NCBI GenBank assembly: GCA_015680905.1
Contig: CM027380.1
Coordinates: 12,046,001-12,110,000 of the forward strand
Source: Coptis chinensis
Lineage: Eukaryota; Streptophyta; Magnoliopsida; Ranunculales; Ranunculaceae
Length of the DNA: 64,000 nucleotides
Reading direction: 5' to 3'
Of the stretch, positions 22,044 through 36,000 are shown piece by piece (position 1 is the first letter of the stretch; every line of letters starts with the position of its first letter). The translations under genes and the position numbers were made by a program. The notes beneath the pieces were generated by a model, which was not told the origin of the DNA, did no database searches, and saw nothing but the letters and a program-made list of their open reading frames with translations.

Positions 22044-24117
22044 AAAGATATATCTGATTCAGATGACACGCGATCTGAGGAGATTCGAGAAGTGTCTCTG
22101 GGTTATGATGAGGTAGAGGAGGAGATGGTGGAGTCATTATGGTTCGAGAGTGTAGAGGAGGATGTCAAATCTGACTCCGTTGTTGCTATAACGAGCAATT
22201 CTGATAGTGGTGCGGCATCGACCTCTAGTGGTTTACCACCTAGGGTAGTAAATAAGTGAGCTTTAAAAAGCTTTTTAGATTTAAGGGAGTCTTATGATAT
22301 AAAGGGTAGCGACCTGGAGATACACGAACTGGGGGATGATGGGAACGTTTTTAGCAATGCGTTCTTACCGCTGGGTTACGGGGTCGTTGTATGTGAAGGG
22401 CAGTTGCGAGCTGGTATGAGAATACCGTTCTCAAGGCTTACCTGTGAATTTTTTAATTTCTATGAAAAACCGCCCTGCCAGTTTGTTGGGAACACCTGAC
22501 GTTTGCTTAGGGTTTTTGACTTGTTGAATGAGAGAGAGGAGTACCACATTGAGCTCACTGACATTATTGAGCACTTCGCTGTGAAGCGATCTCGCGCTAA
22601 TAATTTTAGCTTACAGACGCTAGCGAGGAAGTCGAGCATCTTGGAAGGTGTAAGCAACGATCTTTGGGAGAGAAGGTTGTTGTTGTTAATTGGAAATTTC
22701 TATGCTAGTGGGTTTGGTGTACACACTAGGATTTGCAATTTTGCTGGTATGTACTAGTGTACTGTCTTTTGTGTTGATGTCTTGGTTGCTGATTTTGATT
22801 TTGATACATTTCTGTGTTGTTTTGTAGAGGTCGCTATCACAAGGCGAACTAATTGTGGCGTGATTGAGAAGTTTTCTAAGCTAAGCCGAGCTAAGAAGCA
22901 AGAGAAACTTCCTAAGGTAGCGAACTACTTCATAGAGAGGGGAGGTCGCGAAATCAGGTTGAAAAGGAGGAACCAGAAGAAGAGGGCTCGTGGACAAGCT
23001 GATCATGAGTCTTCGTCTGAGTTGGTGATGGATAGGGAAAATAGCGGCATTATGACTAGGGAGGAGAGGAATCTTGCTGGGCGAAGGCGACCTTCAGGAG
23101 GTGCTGGGGCCTCTGGAACTGGAGGTGGGTCGGATAGGCAACTTGAGGGGGGAAGGGGGAGGGTTCATGGGAGCTCCTATGTTAAAGTGGAGGACATCTC
23201 CTTCACTCCTCGTGAGCGGAGCAAGTCGTTGAAGAGGAAGGCTGATGATGCACCTGAACTGAGGGCTGCTAAGGTCGCTAAAGCGGCTGAGTATATGCTT
23301 GGAAGTAGTTATGGTGCTGCTGGCGGTGAACGAACTGGAGGGAAGACTGTTCGCAGTTCGAGGTCGAGGGCTCAGGTTGATTTCAGTGTTCTGGGTAGTG
23401 GGGGCACTGAAATTGTTCCGACACTGCTGGCAGGGTGAAGGATAGTAGGAAGAGTTCTTCTGGTAAAGGTAAAGACATTTTGGAATGCAATCTGGTGTAT
23501 GTGAATGAGAAGTTGGGACAAAAGCAGTTCGTGAAAAGGTTAGACATTAGTTACATGTTTGCACCTATATCGGCTTGTTTACTTGGAGGGGATGGCTCTC
23601 GATGGAGATAGGAAGGATCTTGATTCTAAAGGTCTAGAACAGAACCTGAGGGCTATGGATTTGGCACACTATTTGGTAAGCGGTCAAGTTGTCATTGTTG
23701 GATTGATTTTTCACTTTTTCATATATTTGCGTTGGAATGTGCACTTGTGTGATGCTGCGATCTTTTTTGGTGCAGTTGATAGTTGGTTATCAAAAGTTAA
23801 AGACGGCAGCTCAATTTGCTGAGATGGAGAAAGGTGAGGTCGAAGCTTTGAAGGATGAGCTGGCCTCTGTTCGGGCGGTGCAGGAGTCTGAGAAGAAAGA
23901 ATTGGACGCTGTGAAGGCCCAACTCGTCTCAGTGACTCTGGAGAAGATGGTAGCTATGAACGAGTTGAGCGTCCTAGAGGGGAAGTTAGCCACGCCTAAC
24001 GACTTCGCCCAGAAGTGCAAAGGGATTACGTTGCAGGCTAAAGGGGCGTATGATGACATGTGCCTTGAACTAGAAGAGCTGGAGCAAAAGTATGAGAAGC
24101 TCAAAGAAGAGCATGAA
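22044..24117 (+). pseudogene. Antisense ORF of the Tat element, 5' part (gypsy-type transposase domain plus coiled coil)
   Basis: Reading from 22044 the frame gives an acidic leader (SDDTRSEEIREVSLGYDEVE) and then a PF04195-like block (LGYGVVVCEGQLRAGMRIP, FSRLTCEFFNFYEKPP). In-frame stops sit at 22257 and 22497. A likely intron spans 22746-22827 (GTATGT...TTGTAG). The next exon is basic (RLKRRNQKKRARG). After a frameshift near 23435 and another intron ending at about 23774 (GTGCAG) comes a long heptad-rich coiled coil (EMEKGEVEALKDELASVRA, KCKGITLQAKGAYDDMC, LELEELEQKYEKLKEEHE). The frame is broken at 24118 by the LTR-ended insertion and resumes at 45541. The architecture parallels 15306-16503. 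Function is unknown. Confidence 0.65.
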
Positions 24118-26018
24118 TGTAACGCCCGTATTTAAAATACATATTTTTCTATTTTTCTATTTATTAATTAATTAATTTATTTATTTAAAATTTGATTGGA
24201 TTGGATTTGGGATATGTGGGCCTAGTTTTTGAGCCCGAGTCTGTATTGGGCTTAGGTTTCAAACCCAAGTATATATTCATATTGTTCTGGAAAATAAGGT
24301 TCTGAGATAATAAAAGATAATAAAAATGGAGGCAGAGATAGAAGCTGGATTGCTAGAGTGTTGGAGCGCGACGATTCGAACTATGATAGATTTGTCCAGC
24401 TGTTAATAAAGGTGAGTAGCTATTTTTGCTATTCCACCGAATCTATTGTTTCCGTGTATTGGTATATACTGTCTAAGGTTTCTACCTATTGATACTGCTC
24501 ATTATCCTATTTTATTCGATGTCGTGCCTGTCGTATTATTAAACTTTGTTGGATATCAGAAATTTTAATTGAACTGTCGAAGAAGCTTGATTGGGCCCGT
24601 TAATGGTGGTGCAAGCCCAAGAGACAGAAATCGTCTTGCAGAAATCGTCCTGCCTAGTTTTTACTTTTTGTTGTGGTTTGAAATTCCTCTTGGTGTATTG
24701 GTTGTGGAGTGTTGGTTTGATGTTTGGTTTGGGGTGATTGAGTGTTGGAGAGGAGTGGGGCTGTTCAAGCTCTGCTGATGCTCTGTAAAAGTGTTAATGG
24801 CGGCTGGAGAAAACCGCCAGTAAATATTTAGTTGAACTGTTTTTGTTGTTGTGTTTTTGAATGGATTGTTGGTTGTTGAGGTTTGAGTGATTGTTGGATT
24901 GGGTGGGGGCCATCGGAGGTGGTAGAAGCCATTAATGGCGGACGATCCAGATCTACTTTGGAGGAAGGGGTTTGATTTAACTAATTAGAGTTTTTGGTTT
25001 TATTAAAGTTGTAGGGTTTGTGTTTAGGAGTGAAACCGCTTGGTTGAAAATGGGTGGTGTGTGGAGGAGGGGTGGCCGATTTTGGTGGCTGGTGCGGTGC
25101 TGGATCTGTTGGAGGGAGAAGAAAGAGAATGCGATCCGGTGCTCCCAGACGCATTCTAGTTTCTCTACACCTGTTAGCTGTTGGGCCTTGGGCCGAAATG
25201 TTTAAGTTTTGGTTGGGTTGAGTTATATTTTTGTTTTGGGCCAGAATCTATTTGGTTTGGGCCGGTTTCAATTTTTGGGGTTTAAGTTTTAGTTGTTGGG
25301 CCGGACCAGTTCAATTAAGTTTTGGACCAGTTTTAGTTTTAGTTCTGGGGCCGGACTAAGTTAGTTAGTGGGTTGGGCCATTTTTTCTATTTGTTCTGTT
25401 TTGGGCCAGTTCTATCTATTGTTGTTGGGTCGGCTCACATTAGTTTTCTTTGGACCGGTTTTTCTATTTTTGGTTGGACCGGTCCATATGACTTAAAAAT
25501 GGGTCCAATGGGTCTTTCAACATTTAGACTTTTGGGTTCTAAGGTTTGGGTTTGGGCTTGGCTAGTTGGGTCCGAACCATTTCCTTAGTTATGAGCCCAT
25601 GAGCCAGGCACCTTTGCCCTTAGCCATGAACCATGGCTATGACCCTGAACCTGTTGAACATGAAAACGACAGTTTGACTTTGTCAATGACAGGTTGACTT
25701 TGACATTGACCGTTGACCATTGACTGTAGAATGTTGACTTTTTCCAGATTTTCACATATTTAAGAATATGGACAAATGTGGTAATAAAATGTTGTCGAAA
25801 TTGTATGGACAAATCAAATGCTAAAATGGTATGGAAGCTTGTATAAATTTGTTTGTCATTATCTAATTAAGATTGACGTGAGTAGTGTGTAAAACATATA
25901 AATATTGGCACGTAACAAGAGATGAATTCTTATAAGACTTAGATAGATACATTTTTATGAGAATTAAACTACACATGGACTTAGATTCATGGACTTTAGT
26001 ATTGGGCTTTGATGGTGA
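24118..26018. other. Left half of the split LTR-like insertion
   Basis: Non-coding, with degenerate short repeats of TTGGGCCGG / AGTTTTAGTT at 25190-25460 and GTTGACTTTG / CATTGACCGTTGACC at 25660-25745. No gene is supported. Confidence 0.5.
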
Positions 26019-29000
26019 CACTGCTACAGAATGACACATTTACCACGGTAGGTGAGAAGTTTTATGCTACTGTTTTACCAAAAATAGTGACAAAAACATG
26101 TATACCACGCTAGAAATTTCTATAGTTATTTGTTTACTAGCTAATGCCATGGTTCCATGAAAACCATGGGATCAAGTTTGCCATATGCCACGGTTCAAAT
26201 TATTTGTGTTTTTTAAACTAGTGTACCTCACTGTTTCGTACAAACAGTGGTTTATAACTTATGCTATTTTTTATTTGGGAAAAAAAAATCTTATCTACCG
26301 TTGCCTTTGAAATTTTATGTTCAAAAGCCCTCATTATATCGGAAAAAAGGACTCAGAACTGTCTCGTGACTATTCGCTCTTGAACTTCTTGACAACCCTG
26401 TGAGCTTCTCGGTTCGTATTTTAATTCAGATAAGGGTTTCTCCTTTCCAAATTTAGAAGCAAGATTTATCAATATGGTTCGATTTTCACTATGCTTCTTG
26501 CGAGGGTTTTCAAGTTACTGAAACGAGGATCCGAAATTGAATGAGTTTATAGATTATTCAGAGAAATCAAACAATTATGAGAAATCTGGTGTGTCAAAAA
26601 GGTGTTGGGACTAATTCAGATGATGGGTTTGATTTGGGGAGAATGAATCGTTTGCTGGAAAGGCTTGGAAACCCTCAGTCCAAATTCAAGGTTTGAGCTC
26701 ATTTTAGAGTATTTTTGTTTTTATCAAATTTGAGTTGGGAACTTTAAAGTGGCGCACTTAGTGTTTGATGAAAATTCTAAGTGAGTGGTATTTTGTTGGT
26801 TTCTATACTTGGTATGATCAATGATGTTTCCTTCTTTTGTGAGAAAGCTACATGGTTTGTTTACGTACTAAATTTGGTTTGTTTTATAATTAGATAGCAA
26901 CTTTTCTTTCAGTGTGCAGCCCACACCTTTGGAGTATATGCATGGGAACGAATTTAATTAGGAAGAGAGGGAAATAGTCTAACCTGAGGCATTGAGTTGC
27001 CTTTTTCGTCAAGAAGTTAAGAACACTTGTTGATAAGGTAAGGAAATTTAAGGCTAAGGAATTTTCAGTTGGTGTATTCTTAGTATCCTTGCAGTTTTGG
27101 GAACTTAGGTTATTTTTCTTTTTGTGAATTTGTTGAAGGGTTTAGTTAGGTTTTAACTTGCCTGTTAGTGGCCTGGCAATGACTGATCTGTAGTAGTCTG
27201 GTAGTGGCCTGGCATGGTTGTAACAAGCGAGACACGCAGAAATCCATTCGTTTGTATCGAGCAAGGTATTTGTTTTACAGTTTTTCTTAGTGGCTTAATA
27301 AAAAACTGGACTGAAGGAATAAGATATGGAGGCTGTACATAAATCGGTTTTAGAAGTATAGTCACTTACGCACAAGCAAACACTTTGATTATCCTATTTC
27401 TAAAAAAATCGTTGGGTCCCCTATTCTTGGAGTATGGGGACCAAAAGAATACTCCAATTCTATGAACTTAATTTTGGTATGTAATTTACTATTCTAGAAA
27501 TATTTGTGCCTTATTCCATTCTTTTAGAAAGAATGTTGCTGAAATAAGTTCCACATCGTGTCGTGCAGTGTCTTGCGTTTAAGTAAATTCTAAAATTAAT
27601 TTGCATTTTTATTGGGTAATATCTTATAAATGAAATCCGCATATATAGTTTGGTCATACAATTATTGAAGCCGCTTGTGCTTTGGTTGGTGATTATCATC
27701 ATTTTGGTAGTGGATTTCACTTATTAAAATTATGTTGTAGAGCATGGTATCATTGTATGGTTTTGTCACTTAGTAGCATAACAAATTAACAAATTTGTTT
27801 TTATTCAGATGGTTTAAGAAGGAAGTGGAAGCAGGACATGTGTGTATATTTCATGAACTTGGCTTAATGATTGCCACCTCTTAATTTGGTGTAAGGAGGA
27901 GCTGGTAGGCCATCTCTTTTGAGATTTCCAGAAACATGCTCAACAGTAAGAAAAGGGGAGATGGAAATAAGGATGGGCTGGAAGAGACCCTACAGGACGT
28001 CAACCATCTGGTTGGGGTTCTCATTTACACCATGTGTCCAAGGTAAGTTAAGGTAAGCAAATCAATTTATTTAACTATTATTAAAAACAATTATATGGCT
28101 TATTAAATAAGGGAGTTGCATTGGAAAATAAGGGTGGAAGAAGGACAAATCCCAACTGAAATTCTTCCTTTATGGGTCGATTTTAGTAAATCTCTTTTAA
28201 TCCACATGGGATCTCTCTCTTAAACTAGATTTATACTATTGTGAACCATTTATGTAGTATTTTGATGGCTGGAATTGCTTGATTGAAGTGGTAACATAGG
28301 TTCTGATAGTACTTTTCATCTTGTTTTGTTGGAGGTTTACAAGTGAAATTATAAATTATTGATGGGGAATTCACCTGGGTTTGAATTGGGAGTATGTTTG
28401 TATGTGTTTCTAAAGCTAGGTTCTCTTGAAGATTATTATGAAAGCTTGCTATGAATTAACACTGAAATGTGGCATTAGTTACCTTAATATGTACATTCAT
28501 GAATTGTTAGATTATGACTAAGCATATGAGATAAATTCCAGTACGCTGAATTGTTTAATTAGGTTGAATTTGTAGTTCTAGACTGGTAGTCACTAACTCA
28601 CTAATTCCATTTTCCAGGAAATTAGCACCCTTAATTCAAAGCGGCGAGCAACAAAAAAATATAACCACTCGTCAGGTAAGAACCCTTTTTTCCGATATTG
28701 GAGAACAATTGGTGAGTGTATTTTGAACTATGGTAATACGTACATACACACATACTCCTCAATGTGATGCTAGTTGTCTTGGTATCCCGATGATTTATGG
28801 AATAGATGATGTTCATGGACATAACAACATGTACAAAAATCTTACGGAACCAATTACTTAATAAGGTATCATAAGTGGTTAGTTATACAATTTCTAAACT
28901 GTTTTACTTGTACTTTTCTTTATTGTTTAATCACAAGTATTTCTTTCATAGGGTGATCAAACTTTGTTTATTCTTGGCTGAATGTTCTTGGGACGAGAAT

Positions 29001-29093
29001 GCGAACGCGGATTAGAATGTTCTTGGTGAAGTTAAATAGATTTGTATTTTTTTTCTTTTCTTATTCTTTCATCGCAATACAATTTGGAATACA

Positions 29094-29380
29094 CACTACT
29101 ACAGAAAAGAACATTAGCCACGGTTTGTAAATTGGTATATACCACTGTTCTACTAATAACAATGGCTTATAGTCATTTGCCACGGTACAAAACACTTGTC
29201 TAGTTTTGAAACAATCAAATACCACTAATTTCGTAAAACAGTGGTATATATTTTGACATTTGTCATGGTACTCTCAAATATAACGATATTTATGTTTTGG
29301 TAATCATATACCCCACTGTTTCCTTGAAAATAGTGGTTTATATTTTTGGCAATATTACACCCACCGTGGATAAAAAAAAT
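29094..29380. other. Second CACTA-type left terminus inside the CACTA element
   Basis: CACTACTACAGAAAAG at 29094 matches the inverted right terminus at 43124 over all 16 bases, better than the outer left end at 26019 does. It is followed by its own ACCACGG / AACAGTGGTATAT subterminal repeats. Its flank is ACA, which does not match TGA on the right. It may be the remains of a related element or an internal rearrangement. Confidence 0.6.
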
Positions 29381-29754
29381 TCTGAAAAGAAAAAAAAGAA
29401 GTCTATGTTTAAACCCCACTACGCTTCTCAACTGCGACCTTATATCTCTCTCACTAGGGCTTGACAACATCTCTCTCTCGCCCTATTTTATAACGGTGGT
29501 GTAGCTGCCTCCCCCTCGTCATCTCTCTCGTCTACAAATTTTAATGCATGTTCAATCCAAAGGTCTCTCGCTCCTTCTATTTAATATGCCACTTTATCAA
29601 TTTCGTTTTGTTCAGAATCAAAGCAGCGACGTCATCGTTTTTAGATGTGTTTGGTCACCACTTGCTTTGAACCGTTTGATTTCTGTAAAGGTAAAATAGT
29701 TCTTGTATGTTCTTTCAAAGGATTTTATTCAAGGTTAGTTATTTTTTGTTTAGT

Positions 29755-30915
29755 GATAAGAGCCCAAAACTGTAGTTTTAACCCCTTAACAATAGTACTT
29801 TTAGACCAATTATGTGAATAATAAGTAAGAGTTAATACTGATTACGTGTTTTTATGCATTTCAGGCTTCAAAGTCCATTATGTACAGAAATGTGCCACTT
29901 TAGCGAGACAAAGGAGCAAAGGTCGGTTGCTAAGGAGTTCTGTGATTAAAGGCCAATTTCTAAGAAGACAAAGCCTCTATAAAGCCCGGTCAAAAGATGA
30001 AAAGTCAAAGTCTACGCGGGCAGAAACAATGCACAAAGTCAATAGAACTTCCGAAGACCATATCTTTGGACTCAGACCTCGGAATTAGGCCTACCTTACG
30101 TCAAAACGACCGGCTCGGAAAGAGCTTTCCAATGGTTTAAGCCTTGGCCCAATCAGAGGAGCAGAAGTGGAAAAAACGTCTGTCAAAGTCAACTGCAGCT
30201 GAAGAGGCCTTTTTGGACTGAAAGTATTGGGTTTTGGGCCTGATTCTCTGGCCCAAAACGTGGCTCCAAGCCCATGCACGATTTTTGGATCTGAACATAT
30301 AAAAACAAAAGCTTAGCTCTTTGTTAATGGTAGATAGTTATGTTAGAAAATAAGTTAGGTTAGGAAGCTAATGTTAATGGAGTTTAGGGTTAGAAAAAGA
30401 TAGATCTAGATCTAGTTTTGAGTTTTATCCCATTAATTAATTAGTTTTTATACCTTGTTTTAATATAGATTATTGAATCATTGTTACTTTTCATTAGATT
30501 AATAAAGTTAGTTGTTTTTGATAATCTAGCTTCATTTTCCATTAAACATCTATTGCAATTCATTGATTTAGTATTTGTCACTATTAGTTTAAATCAATTC
30601 TTACATGAGTAGTTTCCTTTTAAATTTAACAAGCAAAGTTCAACCCTTTTTATACCATGTCTTGTTTGATTTGCTTGGGAAATGATAGTATAATGATATT
30701 AGAAAATTCACATCACACATTACTCTCACATTGTTCTTTGTGTCGAGTAGTTGAATTCTAATTAAGTCTTGAGGGTTTAAGAGTGGAACGAATCCTGACT
30801 CTCTTATATTACTTCGTTATTGAGAGTAGGAATATTGATATAAACACGTATTTACGTAAATTGATTATTTGTGTTTACACATAGATAGTTAGAATACGTA
30901 AAATCACTTTTATCA
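29755..30915 (+). repeat. 5' LTR of Athila-like element A
   Basis: 1161 bases, TGATAAGAGCCC...CTTTTATCA with inverted TGATAA/TTATCA ends. Nearly identical to 37865-39026; the main differences are around 29800-29815 and near the start of the transcribed region. Confidence 0.92.
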
Positions 30916-30917
30916 AA

Positions 30918-30930
30918 TGGTGTCGCTGCC
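30918..30930 (+). other. Degenerate primer-binding site of element A
   Basis: TGGTGTCGCTGCC differs at two positions from TGGCGCCGCTGCC in the sister element at 49121. The sister sequence resembles the tRNA-Asp-type primer site reported for Athila elements. Confidence 0.6.
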
Positions 30931-32078
30931 ATCTTAATCTCGTTCAAGACAAGAATTCAATTGCTTGAATCCAAGGGGCAATCCCCCATTCTCTACCCAC
31001 CCACCCTTTTAATTTTTCATTCTTATTTCTTGAATATTCGGAACAGTTCATAGTTTTAGGCATAGGGGCTGTGGATTCACAAAGAAAAGCACTGCGGTGA
31101 AGGTATTTCTAAATTTTCGAAAATTCTGAAAATTTTCAGAAATTATATTTAATGTGTTGTTGATTTACTAGAATATTTTCAGATTTTTCAAAGTTGGTTT
31201 ACCTTGTGAAAAAATACGATCCTTACAGTGCTGCATTTCAGTTTTCACACCGTATGTTCTTGAAAAACAGACGAGTAAGGTTACTTAGGGACTTCTAAAA
31301 ATTCTATAATTTTTATAGAAGTATCTATCCTAAGTCAGGAGTTTGTAGTTAAAATTTGACGAGTTTTTTATTTGTTTTGACCTCCTAAATAGTAGAGTGT
31401 TTCCAGTGTGTTTCTGGAGTGTTGCAAACACTTAATATCTGGAACACCAGCCGATAAGGAGAGGTTGTAGAACTCCAATTGCTCTAAATGTTTTACAGGA
31501 ACAAGTAGGATCTATCAGGAGTCTCCAGTAAAAATTTGGAAATTTTTGGCTTTGTTTTGATGGGTTAACCATTCGGTTATTTGTATTGTGTCTGAAAACT
31601 GTTTCGCAAACTTTGCAGGGCAGTAGAGGGACTTTCATAGCTCTGATTGATCTGAATTTTACAGGCTACTTGATAGACGTCTTAGCAAATTACTGTAAAA
31701 ATTTAAATTTTTTTGGAGTACGATAAAAGGCCTAAAACTCGAAAACCCTTAAGCACGACCCGCGCCCAAAACACTGGACATTCGAAAAAACGAGGGGGCC
31801 CCACCGAAGGAAAATTTAGCGTGAACAGCCCAATTTTCAAAGGTTAGTTCAAATTTCTATTTCTTCAAGTTATTCAGTGTTTCTAACTTGTTAAATATAC
31901 TGAGATTGCGTATACAAGACGCTATTCAAACACGTAGCAAGGAGGCATTCAGGTACTCCTTCTTCCACTCCTCGCCTTTTCTGTCAGAGGAGTTTTAATT
32001 CTAGTATAATCAGGCTTGTTTTTCGTAGAAATAAATACAACACGCCTATCTAGAATTTCACACACTACACTTGCATCA

Positions 32079-33010
32079 ATGGCTAAAGAACAAGAGACTC
32101 CTCTCTCTGATTTTTATAAAGCCCTAAACAATGGCCCTAAGTCGCATCGATTCGTTTTGCAGACCTAGTAGGGGGATTTTCAATCCCCCTAATATATTTA
32201 ACTTGTTACCGGTTTTTCATGGTTTAGACCACGAGAAGCCTTACCAGACACGCGCGTAGGATAGACCAAGTTCTCACTACATTCCATCATCCTAGCGTAA
32301 GTCCGGATCAAGTTAAACTTAGGGTGTTTTCTTTTCACCCCTAGCCGACAAAGGCGGCGTCTTGGTTAATCGCTCAAACGCCAAACTCGTGGACTCATGG
32401 GCTCAACTTGTTCAATTGTTCATGGAATAGTTTTACCCACCACTGAAGACAGATGAAATGCTTCACAGGATTCATTTCTTCCACTATAATCCTCATGAAT
32501 CCTTTTCAGAGGCCTGGAATCGTTTCACTGATCTTCTCATTGAATGTCCAAGATCATAATCTTGCGAAAAGACACGCTTTGTTCGTGCTTTCTTCAAAGG
32601 GGCTTTCACATTATCATAAGGAGGTTCTAGATATCATGACTGGGGGTAGTTTTCTTAGTAAAGGAGCCTTGGAGGCTTATAAATTCTTAGAAGATCAATC
32701 TAAGAAGAACAACAATTGGGGAGGAAACGATTCCTTCCGCCTCCTCTCCTTCTTCTCTTGAGGTTAAACATGATCCCGAAGCTTAAAACTCTTATCGATG
32801 CCCTCACTAAAAGGTAGATGCCATCTCGTTCAACAACAACCCACTCCGGTCATGAACATTAACTCTACTCGTTGTAATGTCATTTGTAGTCTTGAGCATT
32901 CCGACTTCTATTGTCCTCTTGTCTATGCACAAACACCACCACAACCATCACACTTCAACCGGTTAACTCAACATCAAGGACAAGGGAACTTAGGTGACCG
33001 AATAGAGGTT
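32079..33010 (+). pseudogene. Athila-type gag remnant of element A
   Basis: Opens MAKEQETPLSDFYKALNN at 32079 and meets stops after about 30 codons. Further on, frames give HESFSEAWNRFTDLL and FKGLSHYHKEVLDIMTGGSF, then LEAYKFLEDQSKKNNNW. This is the Athila gag pattern (a shortened ESF-x-EAW-x-RF-x-DLL block, then GGS and EAY). Several frameshifts and stops make it non-functional. Beyond 33010 only scraps of the gag-protease linker are recognisable (TTLRSGE near 33375; YVPPHIRYRDKTPHEQ near 33550). Confidence 0.7.
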
Positions 33011-36000
33011 TAGTACCCATAACCCTTAACTATCAACATCAAGACATGAACGCCAACAAGCTTTTAATTCCAATACAACCATCTACGACACAAAGTAGTA
33101 GTGACCTTGTTGGAGAAACAAAATCAAATTATGCAACAAAACTCCAACTTGATGAAAGATCAAAGATGATCAAAACTCTAATATGATGAAACAAACGATG
33201 CAAATGATGCGTCTTTGTGCCAAAAGGTTATTGACATGTTTTCTAACCAAAATAATAACCAAACCGGTGTGTTTCCAAGTCAAGCGATTGCCTAATCCTA
33301 AGTTAACAAACACCGCCGAAATAAAAAGTATTAAGTGTAATGGTAATATAAACCAAAGGGGACCTATAGTAGTCACTACCCTTCGCTCGGGAGAGTAGTT
33401 GATAACCAAGTGACTATGCCTAAAGATCACCCGCGAAACTATAAATGATACCATACCAAATCTTGTCATAGAAATTGAAGACTTACACTGTAGAGGTTCC
33501 AATATGGAAACCTAGTTGGAAAGTGATAAAAGATAAAGCAACGGTTAACAAATATGTTCCCCCTCATATTAGGTATAGGGATAAAACACCGCATGAACAA
33601 CTAGATTTTCTGTAGAAGGTGAAGTTAAGTCTATTGAGAGTTTTGTATATCACATTAGTGCTTAGGACGATGTCGCCCCTACACTAGTACATATCCCTCT
33701 TATGGAAGAAGAAAAAGATCACAATTTTGACTCTTTGAACATAACTGAACTAGAGAAAGAATTTTCAACCCGCCTTCCGACCATATATAAGAGATGGACT
33801 AAACCTCACAATAGGCGAGATAGATGAATTCCTCAAAGATGGAGATGAATACCATAATTATATGGATGCGAACAACCTAGATGAGGAATTCGACGAAGTT
33901 TCTAAGAAACTGTGATGATCCACCTTCTCAAAGCGATTACCTAGAGCACCACCCTACCACCATCCACCTGAAGTTAATCACTCATAAAATCCAATCATTC
34001 TTCCCACCCTTTTCTTTCTAACACTTATCCACATTCCAAGTATTTTCCAAAACCATTCATTTACTCACGATCATTCACTTGACACCTTCTTATTCAACTA
34101 AGTCAAGGCCATAGAAAGTTTTGGAGCTTGATTCTCGCTTTTGGTGGTGCATTCCATATTAACTATTTATGGAAAGATCCACAATTGTTTAGATTATTGA
34201 TATATGGGAAACTGCATGTAAATACATATATATCACTTTAAGTCTAGGGAATCGACTTTAAAAGACCAGCGTTTAAAAAACAAATTTTTACAAACCTGTT
34301 TTCAAAAATTTGTTTGGGGGTAGGGTGTTTGGTTTTTCCATGCTTGATCACTAAACTTCCTATTTTTATCCCCACCTTGCTCCCTTTAAGAGTAGCTAGA
34401 TTTCTCTTTGTTTGTTGTTTTGATGTTGTTTTTTATTATTTTTAGTAGATAGGATGTTACGTTGTTAAATTCCGTAGTTAACTTTGAATTTGGTAGTTAA
34501 ATGTTGTTTGAATTTCAATTTTAATATAATGTTGTTCTTTTCAAATTGTGCATGGATTTTATTGTTAATCCCACCTTCCCGAATTGTTTGGGGGTGGTAT
34601 TATTTATTCTATCATGATTTGTAGAAGATCCTCTATTTTAGAGTTTGTTTTGGAGTGAAGGTTGAGAATATTGTCGTAATTGGCATACCTATGATTAGAT
34701 GTGGTGGTAGGATGAAATCTAAAAGAGTTTAGAAGTTACTATTCTAAATCCAGTATAAAAGATACCAGGGTTGTTATAAAATCAAAAATATGGTTTGTTT
34801 CCGTTTTCGGGTTTGAAAATTTTCTATTTCCGGAAATTGCCTTAAACAATTTGGAAACTTGCCGATTCGTTTTGGAAGCTCAGAACCTATTTAAACTTCC
34901 TTCATTCTACACTCACAACCCACACTACACCCCACCATCATCTCTCACCTTTCACTCCAAGCTTTCCCTTCTTTTTCCTCTTAAACTTCGCTTCAAAGAC
35001 TTACGAGTGCACTCAAGGCTCAATGAGAAGCACTGCGCTCTAGACAATTTTAGAAAGTTTACTCGAGCCTTTGACCGCCCCAACTTGAGTGCGACTCGCG
35101 CCCAAACACTGTAACTCCAAAACCTCGTGAGCGACCCGTTGCCTAAGTGGGAGCGACCCGCTACCCTTCGCGTGGAACACGGAAAATTCCAGTTTTCTGG
35201 GTTGTTCTCGGGTGATTTGCACTGTTTCAGAGCGTAGTTTTGAGATGACATCTCCTACAATAATACCGAACAGTCTTTCAAGATTTGTTTCAAAGCACTA
35301 CTTATGGTGTTTGGTTTCGTGGAGGTGATCACACACGTGATTTTGGGAACCGCTTATGGTTCTTGCTAGCATTTGTTCTTGGACTTGCCATGCCCACTGA
35401 AATACAAGACCCATGATGCTATTAGGTAGATAATATGCATGTCTACACTTATGACTTTTTGCATGAGGCTTAGGGGGGCAGGCATTTTTCAGATCGAGGA
35501 CCAAGGCTTAATATAACGCCGCCTTTTGGTAGCCCGGGTCCATGAACATAGGAACTGTTATGTTTTGGATCATGCTAAACATTTTAGGGAATGACGTTTT
35601 TTTCTTACGTGAATGATGCCACTTGCAGCGTTTTTCCTTGCTTTTTAGCCACGGGACGATGTGTCATGACCTTCCCGTAACCTTGATGTCTAGTTTAGCA
35701 CGAGCCCATAGCATGAGGCATAAGTATCTTCTTATGCCCCGCTTTTAGTTTGCCAGTATTATGCTATGTTTCTTCCCTATTTTTGTGCCCGTTTCACGGA
35801 TTGGGTTGGGGTCGAAATTGTGAGACCCACCAATTGTATTATCCGATCTTTCCGTGTAATGACTTGGCAAGGGTGGAGGATACAACCTCATCAGGTTGCA
35901 CCTTACACCCCATCCCACCAAGTGCTTAAACAACGAGGTTAGCATCCGTAGATGATAAATGCATGCAAGCTTGGCAAATTATAATGGCATGGCGGGGATG

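Noticed and set aside
23811..24104. Ser-rich minus-strand open frame
   Set aside because: Complement of the coiled-coil coding stretch of the antisense ORF; low-complexity shadow.
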